48,449 bases of DNA from JAIVHA01 sp965367295 (GTDB taxonomy: Bacteria > Pseudomonadota > Gammaproteobacteria > DSM-19610), in the NCBI GenBank assembly GCA_965367295.1, contig CBDUHN010000026.1:1-48449 (forward strand), in the 5' to 3' direction. A model generated the notes under the pieces. That model was not told the DNA's origin. It saw only the letters and a program-made list of their open reading frames with translations, and did no database searches. Positions 33,598 through 40,564 of the stretch are shown here, one piece after another. The number at the start of each line of letters is the position of its first letter. The first letter of the stretch is position 1. Position numbers and translations under genes: made by a program.

Positions 33598-35880
33598 TCA
33601 GGCCGCCAGCACCAGCGGTTCCATCAGAAACAATTCGGTAATTACACTGCATTCTTGTTGCCGGTATTCAAGCCGGACACCGTGACGGGGCATCAACGAA
33701 CGTAACAGGCGCAACCCGGTACCCAACCCTTTTCCCGCTACCCAGTCAAAGTCGGATGCCAGATAGCCTTGGTTGCTGATACGCACAACCATGCCCTGCC
33801 TGACCATTTCGGTTTTGACTATGACACAATCCCGTCTTTCCTCGCAGCGACAATGCTTGATCGCATTGGTGATCAATTCGTTGAGGATCAGGGCGATGGG
33901 TACCGCCTCGGCTGCGGAGATGTAGATCTCCTGCACCGACGGCATCTCGATAGAGGCACGAAGCTCTGCAGGAGTAACCGCCTGCACCTGATCGAAAATC
34001 GCCATCACCATGGCATGCAATTCCATATCGCTGGAATCACCGCTGGATTGCAGGCCATATATCAGTGAAATGGATTGCACCTGATTCACCGCCCGGGCTA
34101 TGGCTTCGGTAAAATCGGGATACCGGCGTCTTTCCATCTGCAACAGCCCCACTACCCCCTGCAGATGATTCTTGATGCGATGATGCACCTCGCGCACCAG
34201 CGTATTGCGTTCCTGTTCCGCCTGTTCCAGGCGATCGGTGATATCCGTCGACATGCCGCACACAGAGGCCACCCTCCCCTCGCTATCCAGCAGAGGAAAT
34301 TTCACCGTCATGAAGATACGCTTCACCCCTTCTATGAAAACCTCTTCTTCGAAACATGCACTTTTCTCCCCCTGCAGAATGCGCTGGTCACCGGCTATGT
34401 AGTGATCCGCATATTCCTTCGGGAAGAGTTCGTGATCGCAACGGCCAATGACCTGTTCGGCAGGCAACCCGATCATCTGTTCAAATGCCGGATTGACCAT
34501 CTGGTAACGCCCCTCCAGATCCTTGACGTAGGTAACCGCCATGGTATGTCGCAGTATGGAGGCCAGCTGCTCCTCGCTGGCCTTGAGCGCTGACATCATG
34601 GCCTTTCGCTCCGAGATATCGCGATCGATACCGCGATAGCCTACGAAGCGGCCACCTTCAAATTTCGGCACACCGCTGCTTTCCAGGACCACCGGATGAC
34701 CATCCTTGTGGTAATTGACATTTTCCAGTCCATCAAAAGGCTGTTTTCCCTGCATGATGTCGGTAAACAGCTTTCCCACCCGGCGTGCCTCCGCCTCCGG
34801 CATCAGTTCAAAGGGAGTTTTGCCAAGCACTTCCTCCGGCGTATACCCCAGCAATTCCTGTACCCGTGGACTGGCATAGGTATAGACCCCGGTCACATCC
34901 ACTTCCCACACCCAGTCATTGATGGATTCAACCAGGTCCCGATAGCGCTGCTGACTCTGCAGAAAGGCGCCATGGAGCAGTTCGCGCTCATGCATCTCCA
35001 GCTGCAATTGTGAATTCACCGCAGACAGATAGGTCGTCCTTTCCGCCGCCCTTTGTTCCAGGTCACCGAGCGTGGAGGCAAGGGCCTGTTCGATATGCTT
35101 CTGGTCGGAGATATCCAGAATCAGGCCTTCCAGATGCTGTACGACACCAGAGGCATCCTGAACCGTCCGGCCCTGCTCCCAGACCCATTTTTCCTGTCCC
35201 AGGCGGTCCCGCATGCGGTACAACAGCCGATAGGCACGGTGTTCCCGAATCGCCTGCAATACGCGTTCGTGTACCCTCGGCCGATCCTCGGGGTGGATCA
35301 GGTCTGCGTACTGGATCGCCGAGGCAATCAGTTCCTCAGCGGCATAACCGGTCAGCCCCAGGCATCCCTCGCTGACATACTGCATGTCACAAAGCCGCTC
35401 GGCCTGACAACGATAGAGCATGCCCGGAAGGTTCCGGGTCAGGGTCGCAAGCCGTTGTTCGCTGTCCTGCGCACGGTCCCGGGTTACGGAAAGTTCACGG
35501 CGTAGGCGGGCCAGTTCCAGAGCGATACTGACCGCCGCCCGCAACTGGTATTGATTGAGTGGCTTGGCCAGATACGCAAGGGGCTGGGCCGCCCGTGCCC
35601 ATTCGCTCACCTCATCGCCGGCATGGGGCGTCAGGAATACAATCGGAATCTGCTCCGCACAAAGCTGCAGGGCGGTGTCGATGCCATCCATGCCGCCTTC
35701 CGGCTGGATGTCCATCAGGATCAGGTCAGGCCTTTGCGTACGGATGCAGGAAAAGGCCTCCACCGCATTATGTGCGGGACCCATGACCTGGTAGCCATAC
35801 TGTTCCAGCTGCGGGACTGTAATGCGCACAGCCCGTTCTTTGTCTTCTACCACCAGTATGGTGGCAACCTTCTGATTCAT
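33598..35880 (-). CDS. REC-PAS-PAS-PAS-HisKA_2 sensor kinase
   Basis: Soluble kinase, 760 residues with no membrane helix. An N-terminal receiver has Asp57 (LILMDIQPEGGMDG). Three PAS domains follow (about 145-270, 315-435, 440-555; note DWVWEVDVTGVYTYASPRVQ and QMVNPAFEQMIG). HisKA_2 has REVHHRIKNHLQGVVG (His566/567) and a HWE-like ATPase with LILNELITNAIKH. It probably phosphorylates the ANTAR regulator 15 bases downstream. The fused N-terminal receiver suggests input from another kinase, possibly the neighbouring CHASE hybrid kinase (inference). Confidence 0.9.
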   Translation of the reverse strand: MNQKVATILVVEDKERAVRITVPQLEQYGYQVMGPAHNAVEAFSCIRTQRPDLILMDIQPEGGMDGIDTALQLCAEQIPIVFLTPHAGDEVSEWARAAQPLAYLAKPLNQYQLRAAVSIALELARLRRELSVTRDRAQDSEQRLATLTRNLPGMLYRCQAERLCDMQYVSEGCLGLTGYAAEELIASAIQYADLIHPEDRPRVHERVLQAIREHRAYRLLYRMRDRLGQEKWVWEQGRTVQDASGVVQHLEGLILDISDQKHIEQALASTLGDLEQRAAERTTYLSAVNSQLQLEMHERELLHGAFLQSQQRYRDLVESINDWVWEVDVTGVYTYASPRVQELLGYTPEEVLGKTPFELMPEAEARRVGKLFTDIMQGKQPFDGLENVNYHKDGHPVVLESSGVPKFEGGRFVGYRGIDRDISERKAMMSALKASEEQLASILRHTMAVTYVKDLEGRYQMVNPAFEQMIGLPAEQVIGRCDHELFPKEYADHYIAGDQRILQGEKSACFEEEVFIEGVKRIFMTVKFPLLDSEGRVASVCGMSTDITDRLEQAEQERNTLVREVHHRIKNHLQGVVGLLQMERRRYPDFTEAIARAVNQVQSISLIYGLQSSGDSSDMELHAMVMAIFDQVQAVTPAELRASIEMPSVQEIYISAAEAVPIALILNELITNAIKHCRCEERRDCVIVKTEMVRQGMVVRISNQGYLASDFDWVAGKGLGTGLRLLRSLMPRHGVRLEYRQQECSVITELFLMEPLVLAA

Positions 35881-35972
35881 ACCGATGCGCTACAACCAAA
35901 ATTCCACTTAAAAATTGAGGATACTATGGCAAAGAACGGATTGCAGCCGAATTGGATCAAAATATCTTTCCC

Positions 35973-36002
35973 AAAAAGAAACGGCGACCCAAGGCCGCCG
36001 TT
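35973..36002 (-). terminator. Rho-independent terminator on minus strand
   Basis: Read on the minus strand, AACGGCG (36002-35996) pairs with CGCCGTT (35986-35980) over a 9-base loop and is followed by TTTCTTTTT (to 35973). It sits 35 bases after the small CxxCxxC ORF and about 90 bases before the REC-PAS kinase start. Confidence 0.75.
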
Positions 36003-36036
36003 CCTGATATTTCGAGATGCCAGGGGCAGCAGCGCC

Positions 36037-36162
36037 TCAGATAAGGCCCTCTGCAACCGCCACCGCAGCGACCAAGGCACCGGCAATCACCAGCGCACTG
36101 AACTGCACTGCGGTACGCACCCGACAATACCGGCAAGCGGCACATTTCCTTATCGATTCCAC
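36037..36162 (-). CDS. 41-residue membrane microprotein with CxxCxxC
   Basis: GTG start at 36162 with a strong GGAGG seven bases upstream and TGA at 36037-36039. The protein begins MESIRKCAACRYCRVRTA, so three cysteines are spaced CxxCxxC at residues 7, 10 and 13. One hydrophobic helix of about 19 residues follows (about 19-37), ending AVAEGLI. Topology suggests the Cys cluster faces the cytoplasm next to a basic patch. It has its own terminator downstream. No family is recognised. Real coding status rests on the ribosome binding site, the clear two-part design and the terminator. Confidence 0.6.
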   Translation of the reverse strand: MESIRKCAACRYCRVRTAVQFSALVIAGALVAAVAVAEGLI

Positions 36163-36342
36163 CAGACAGCCTCCGAGCTCATCACGTACTGCATATTATC
36201 GGGTTGGTGCGAACGACAAAGGACTCACCTTGCGACAGGCCCTCGGTCAATCGGCATCCTCCGGAATGCCCTGGATTCCCCACTGCCCGGGAGCCCCGGG
36301 AATCTTGTCGACATCATCCGGAAATAACTAATACATTCATAA

Positions 36343-36365
36343 AAAACAATAAGTTATATTGTTTT
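36343..36365. repeat. Perfect AT-rich inverted repeat (operator-like)
   Basis: AAAACAAT (36343-36350) and ATTGTTTT (36358-36365) flank a 7-base centre (AAGTTAT). It covers the -35 element of the + strand promoter candidate and lies 181 bases upstream of the minus-strand CxxCxxC ORF. The arrangement is that of a dimeric repressor operator; no regulator can be named. Confidence 0.5.
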
Positions 36366-36388
36366 GTGTTTCCAGGGACCGGTATACT
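36359..36388 (+). promoter_or_regulatory. Candidate sigma-70 promoter
   Basis: TTGTTT (36359-36364), 18-base spacer, TATACT (36383-36388), predicting a start near 36395. It would produce a transcript ending at the 36753-36781 terminator. Confidence 0.45.
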
Positions 36389-36752
36389 AGCAAATATCAT
36401 GGTCGATGGACAATCGGGAACTCGCTATGGCGATATTGGCGCATGCGAAATACCCCGACACCCCACCTGGCTGCCCGGCACACCAGCTGAACACCTTTCC
36501 AGTGTATGTCCACCGGTCCAGGTAATGCGCCCTGCTCCACCATCACGGGAGGACTGGTCAGCGGGACGCTACCCGGCAAGCAAGCAGGGAGCTGGCAATC
36601 CAGACAGCGAATTAAGATGGTAAGTGGCTGGAATGTGCTGAGCGAAACAGCAAAAAATCATCTACGGGAGATCCGAGACCACCATTCCCACCAACTGTGC
36701 GGAAACATGGGGGAGAATAAGTAGCAACGGGGTAGAACCGATCAGGCAAACA

Positions 36753-36781
36753 AAAAGGGCCGCGCAATGCGCGGCCCTTTT
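36753..36781. terminator. Strong bidirectional rho-independent terminator
   Basis: GGGCCGCGC (36757-36765) pairs perfectly with GCGCGGCCC (36769-36777) over a 3-base AAT loop, with A4 on the left and T4 on the right, so it works for both strands. On the minus strand it ends the tRNA unit; on the plus strand it would end the transcript from the 36359-36388 promoter. Confidence 0.88.
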
Positions 36782-36799
36782 CATGACGCCTTCAGATAA

Positions 36800-36875
36800 T
36801 GGCGTCCCCTAGGGGAGTCGAACCCCTGTCGCCGCCGTGAAAGGGCGGTGTCCTAGGCCTCTAGACGAAGGGGAC
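36800..36875 (-). tRNA. tRNA-Glu (anticodon TTC)
   Basis: Minus strand. The acceptor stem GTCCCC/GGGGAC, the anticodon loop CTTTCAC with TTC, the T-arm GGTTCGACTC and an encoded CCA (36800-36802) are all visible. 76 bases. Followed by the strong terminator 20 bases downstream. Confidence 0.97.
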
Positions 36876-36882
36876 AGAACTT

Positions 36883-37080
36883 TTACTGAGATCCGCCTGG
36901 ACGGTTCAGTTGGCTAACCACCGTGCCGGTCAACAAGGCCGCGAAGCCAAGTGGAACGAGCGTGAGCAGGTTAACCGCTATGTGGTCTGCGTCGACAAAC
37001 AGTGCGCCGAAACCGCCAATCAGTCCCACCGTGATAAGCAGGATTCCAGCGTAGACGCTGACCACACCTAATCGTTGCAT
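36883..37080 (-). CDS. Small two-helix membrane protein between tRNA genes
   Basis: 65 residues from the ATG at 37080 (MQRLGVVSVYAGILLITVGL at the start), with two hydrophobic helices (about 8-27 and 33-55) and a polar C-terminus (NRPGGSQ). The ribosome binding site is weak. It sits in the 237-base gap between tRNA-Ala and tRNA-Glu, on the same strand, so it would be co-transcribed with them. No family is recognised. Its hydrophobic pattern makes random occurrence less likely. Confidence 0.5.
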   Translation of the reverse strand: MQRLGVVSVYAGILLITVGLIGGFGALFVDADHIAVNLLTLVPLGFAALLTGTVVSQLNRPGGSQ

Positions 37081-37112
37081 ATTGCTAACGATCCATACCC
37101 CACAGGAGTATC

Positions 37113-37188
<76 letters not shown>

Positions 37189-37203
37189 GAAATGGAAGCG
37201 CGC

Positions 37204-37232
37204 ACTTTACTCCTGGATCGGTAGGCTGTCAA
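37204..37232 (-). promoter_or_regulatory. tRNA operon promoter with GC-rich discriminator
   Basis: On the minus strand TTGACA (37232-37227), a 17-base spacer and TAAAGT (37209-37204), followed by GCGCGC. The start should be near 37197, ten bases before tRNA-Ala. The GC-rich discriminator is typical of stringently controlled stable-RNA promoters. Confidence 0.75.
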
Positions 37233-37387
37233 GCTTATTCCCTTCGATTTTGGAATAAACTTTCCTAGGAATTCTAGTTGCTTGGCAATGCCTTGCCGTG
37301 GCCGCGGCCAGGCTGAAAATCAACCTGTCCGGGACGCCGTAAAGACGGCTAAACAGGCCTTCGCCAACTGTATCTACCGGCCCGTTG

Positions 37388-37990
37388 TCAGCAGCCGCCG
37401 TCCACACAACCGGTCTTTTCTTCCATCTTGGCGATCAGGCCGCTGACGCCTTCACGCTTGGCGATTTCCTGGTAGCTACTGCGATAATTGCTGATCAGGC
37501 TTACACCCTCGATCACCACATCGTAGATAAACCAGTCGCCATCCTTCAGGCGCGCCTTGTAGATCACCGGGATCTCCTTGTCGGGAGCGATGATCGCGGT
37601 ATCCACCTGGGCATATTTTTCCTTGCGTATGGTTTCATCGCGGTATTCGACGGCTTCGTTGGTGTATTCCTCCACCATTACCAGGTAGGTATCTTCCAGC
37701 AGCTTGGTGTACAGGGTCACGAAGCGATCCTGCTCTGCGTGACTGGCGGTTTTCCAGTTCTGGGCCAGCGTGCTCTGCGACATGGCACGAAAATCAAAAC
37801 GCTGACGGATCAACCCGCGAATTTCCTGTTTCTTGCCATCCACATCCATGGATGGATCACGCAGTACGGCCAGTATCGCATCGACGGTTTCCTGCACCCG
37901 CGCCTTGGGAGTCGAGGCCGCGATCGTCTGCGCCGCAAACATCCACAACATTATTGCGAAAATAAACTGGAACCCGTTACGTATTTTCAT
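37388..37990 (-). CDS. mlaC: Phospholipid transport periplasmic protein MlaC
   Basis: Periplasmic lipid carrier of the Mla pathway (Ttg2D/toluene-tolerance family), 200 residues from the ATG at 37990 (AGGG seven bases upstream). Signal peptide MKIRNGFQFIFAIMLWMFAA to about AQTIAA. Family motifs include FDFRAMSQSTLAQNW and DGDWFIYDVVIEGVSLISNYR. It ends with an unusual cysteine pair, EKTGCVDGGC. Last gene of mlaFEDC; no mlaB follows. Confidence 0.95.
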   Translation of the reverse strand: MKIRNGFQFIFAIMLWMFAAQTIAASTPKARVQETVDAILAVLRDPSMDVDGKKQEIRGLIRQRFDFRAMSQSTLAQNWKTASHAEQDRFVTLYTKLLEDTYLVMVEEYTNEAVEYRDETIRKEKYAQVDTAIIAPDKEIPVIYKARLKDGDWFIYDVVIEGVSLISNYRSSYQEIAKREGVSGLIAKMEEKTGCVDGGC

Positions 37991-38014
37991 CGCATTACCC
38001 TCGCTTGCCACCGC

Positions 38015-38479
38015 TTACTCGTCATTCGGCTTATCGCCACTTTCAAAGATATACTTGCTGACCAGTTCCTCGATATCCAGCGAAGATTCGGTCTCGATGA
38101 TTTCCCCGCCATCCTCCAGGTAGATATCCAGGCCACCCGGCGCCAGCTTGATGAACTTGTCACCGATGATACCGGCGGTGCGCACCGAGGCGATGGTGTC
38201 TTCCGTGATATTGATACCCTTGTTCACGGACAGCGTAACCACCGACTCATAGGCATCCGGATCCAGCGCGATGTGCTGGATCTTGCCAACCCGCACCCCG
38301 GCCAGTTCCACCACTCCGCCCTCTTTCAGGCCGGAGGTATTGGTGAAGCGCGCCGTAACCGTATAGCTGTCCTGCTTGAACAGACCGACATCGCCCATCT
38401 TCACCGCCAGGTAGAAAAAGGCCGCCAGCCCCGCAAGCAGGAACAGGCCGACTACAAATTCGATATTTAAACGTTTCAT
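38015..38479 (-). CDS. mlaD: MCE-domain lipid transport protein MlaD
   Basis: 154 residues. The N-terminal anchor helix (VGLFLLAGLAAFFYLAVKMG, about 10-29) is followed by the MCE domain (about 38-117; VTARFTNTSGLKEGGVVELAG, VGKIQHI, IGDKFIKLAPGG). It forms the hexameric ring on the MlaE permease and passes phospholipid to MlaC. Length and order are standard. Confidence 0.96.
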   Translation of the reverse strand: MKRLNIEFVVGLFLLAGLAAFFYLAVKMGDVGLFKQDSYTVTARFTNTSGLKEGGVVELAGVRVGKIQHIALDPDAYESVVTLSVNKGINITEDTIASVRTAGIIGDKFIKLAPGGLDIYLEDGGEIIETESSLDIEELVSKYIFESGDKPNDE

Positions 38480-38553
38480 TACTGTAGCTCCCGTCGTTTC
38501 AGACGACGTCGTTACCCAGGTTCCCTGTCGAATTTCTCGATGCCGCTCATGGT

Positions 38554-39342
38554 TTACAACATCACCGCACTGATCAGGTAATCCGCCACCAGTACGCCGA
38601 TGGTGGAAAACACTACTGCATTGGTGGTGGTGCGACTGACCCCTTCCGCACCAAACACCCCGGAGCGATCCAGGTGCAGAAAAAAGCCACGCGCCGTGGC
38701 CACCCAGACGATGATGAGCCCGAACACGAAGGACTTCACCACGCCCATCTGCACGTCATGCCAGACCACCGTTTCATACATGCCCTGGAAATACGCCGCT
38801 TCACTGACCCCGAACAGCACCACACCCACAAACCAGCCACCGAAGATACCGATCACGATAAACATCATGGTCAGGGCCGGTACCGCGATGATACCGGCGA
38901 TGATCTTGGGCACGATGAGATATTTATAGGGATCGATGGCCATGCATTCCAGGGCGTCGATCTGCTGGTCGGTACGCATAATGCCGATCTCGGCACAGAT
39001 GGCAGACCCGGCCCGGCCGATCACCACCAGGGCCGAGAGCACCGGCCCCAGTTCACGAATCAGTCCCAGCGCCACCGCCGAGCCCAGCATGGCCACGGAA
39101 CCGAAGCGCACCAGGGTGTCGTAGAACTGCAGCGCCACCACCATGCCGGTGAAGGCGCCAGCCACCAGGATCACCAGGGTGGAGCGGGCACCGATAAAAT
39201 GGATCTGCCGGGTAATCGGAAACAAGCGGTACGGCGGCTGCAGGGCCTTACCCAGGGCAGTCAACAGGAACATCCCCAGCTGACCCCAGAGTTCGACAAA
39301 ATACAAGGCCTGATCACCGAGCTTTTCAATGGCGCGCCACAT
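38554..39342 (-). CDS. mlaE: Phospholipid ABC transporter permease MlaE
   Basis: 262-residue integral membrane permease with about five or six helices. Conserved MlaE segments are visible: LVAGAFTGMVVALQFYDTL, LGLIRELGPVLSALVVIGRAGSA and the coupling region MRTDQQIDALECMAIDP. The stop of mlaF is 2 bases before its ATG, and there is a 74-base gap to mlaD. Confidence 0.96.
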   Translation of the reverse strand: MWRAIEKLGDQALYFVELWGQLGMFLLTALGKALQPPYRLFPITRQIHFIGARSTLVILVAGAFTGMVVALQFYDTLVRFGSVAMLGSAVALGLIRELGPVLSALVVIGRAGSAICAEIGIMRTDQQIDALECMAIDPYKYLIVPKIIAGIIAVPALTMMFIVIGIFGGWFVGVVLFGVSEAAYFQGMYETVVWHDVQMGVVKSFVFGLIIVWVATARGFFLHLDRSGVFGAEGVSRTTTNAVVFSTIGVLVADYLISAVML

Positions 39343-39344
39343 GA

Positions 39345-40166
39345 TTACCCCCGCGAACCCGTAAGGCGACGCAGGTATTCATCCGCATCCAGAAATTCAT
39401 CCCGTGGGCGCCGGTTGAGCAGATCCTGTACCCGCTGGTTGTCCGAGTTGCGCACTTCGTCCACCGTACCGGTCACCAGTATTGCGCCCTGGTCGAGCAC
39501 CACAATGCGGTCGGCGATATCAAACGCGCTTTCCAGTTCGTGCGTCACGACCACGATGGTCATGTTCATGGCACTGCGCAGGGTAAGGATCAACTCATCC
39601 AGCTCGGCGGACACCACCGGATCGAGGCCGGCGGATGGCTCATCGAAAAACAGCAGCGCCGGATCCATGATCAGCGACCGGGCCAGCCCGGCCCGCTTGA
39701 GCATGCCACCGGAAAGCTCGGCGGGCTTGAGGTCCTCGAAGCCGGCCAGATTCACCATCTCCAGCTTCATGCGCGTCATGATCCGGATGGTGTCCTCGTT
39801 GAGTCTGGTGTGTTCCCGTAGCGGCAGGGCCACGTTCTCGCCTACGGTGAGGGAACTGAACAGCGCTCCGCCCTGAAACGCCACGCCCATCTTGCGGCGC
39901 AGCTCATACAGGCCTTTTTTGGAGATATCCGTGATCTCGGTGCCCAGCAGGCGAATGGAACCGGAGGTGGGCTGCTTGAGCCCCAGTAGATGACGCAACA
40001 GGGTACTCTTTCCCGAACCACTGCCGCCCATGATGACCAGGATCTCACCACGGTGCACCTTGAGGTTCACGCCCTTGAGGATTTCCCGCTCACCGTAGTG
40101 GGTAATGAGGTCGGTGACCTCGATCACTCGTTCCCGTGGTTCGGCGCGTTCCGGTTGCGCACTCAT
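39345..40166 (-). CDS. mlaF: Phospholipid ABC transporter ATPase MlaF
   Basis: 273-residue ATPase. Walker A GGSGSGKSTLLRHL (about 51-64), Q-loop GVAFQGGALFSS, signature LSGGMLKRAGLARSL (about 152-166), Walker B LLFFDEPSAGLDP and switch His in VVVTHELESAF. First gene of the mla operon. Its start codon overlaps the stop of a possible 29-codon leader ORF (40163-40252). Confidence 0.96.
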   Translation of the reverse strand: MSAQPERAEPRERVIEVTDLITHYGEREILKGVNLKVHRGEILVIMGGSGSGKSTLLRHLLGLKQPTSGSIRLLGTEITDISKKGLYELRRKMGVAFQGGALFSSLTVGENVALPLREHTRLNEDTIRIMTRMKLEMVNLAGFEDLKPAELSGGMLKRAGLARSLIMDPALLFFDEPSAGLDPVVSAELDELILTLRSAMNMTIVVVTHELESAFDIADRIVVLDQGAILVTGTVDEVRNSDNQRVQDLLNRRPRDEFLDADEYLRRLTGSRG

Positions 40167-40564
40167 TCCTGGCCGGCTCCCTCGTCAAGCTGGATTATGC
40201 TGTTGAAACTGGGTTGATTCATCACGACGCTGCTGCCTTCGTGGGCATTCACCTTACTAGAATGACGCTGACTTTAACAAAATCAACGATTCCATGATCA
40301 TCATACCCCGCGGGCTAACTGGCCCCGCCCTTGCGAATATACCTTGTTTCGACCGGTGAGAAAGATCCTGAAGATGATGGACCGGGTCTACCACCTTCGG
40401 AATAGGCTCCTGCCCTGGCGAGGTTCCCCCCCCCCCGGACAAACCCAGGCCTTCCGAATACATCCGGGCCTGCAGGCAAGACCATTTATTTCCCGGTCCA
40501 GCATCACCCTGCGGACCTGAATTTATCCGGGCAGGGGTGATTCCCGGTTCCGGTAAAACGGGAA
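40167..40564. other. 398-base gap between glnS end and mlaF start
   Basis: Contains a run of 11 C (40426-40436) and an inverted repeat ATTCCCG (40540-40546) / CGGGAAT (40559-40565) just after the glnS stop without a T-tract. A 29-codon ORF (40163-40252, minus) ends on the mlaF start. No confident promoter for the mla operon was found, and no larger gene. Confidence 0.6.
40426..40436. repeat. Homopolymer tract C11 (G11 on the minus strand)
   Basis: Eleven consecutive C at 40426-40436, about 260 bases upstream of mlaF on its coding-strand leader. The length is unusual for this sequence and is in the range known to slip; it is also prone to sequencing error. Confidence 0.8.

Larger units (their letters stand above)
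36163..36799. other. 637-base region without a convincing protein gene
   Basis: Open frames here are short, lack good ribosome binding sites and show no domain. An ORF at 36506-36724 (72 residues, + strand) is possible but unsupported. The region holds an AT-rich inverted repeat, a plus-strand promoter candidate and a strong terminator (listed separately), so it may encode an untranslated RNA of about 385 nt. I recognised no known riboswitch or RNA family. Confidence 0.5.

Noticed and set aside
36204..36623. 139-codon + strand ORF in the gene-poor region
   Set aside because: Crosses the promoter and inverted repeat, has Pro/Arg-rich noise composition and no ribosome binding site.
40163..40252. 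29-codon ORF whose stop overlaps the mlaF start
   Set aside because: Translational coupling is possible, but there is no well-spaced ribosome binding site and no recognisable peptide; too weak to annotate as a gene.
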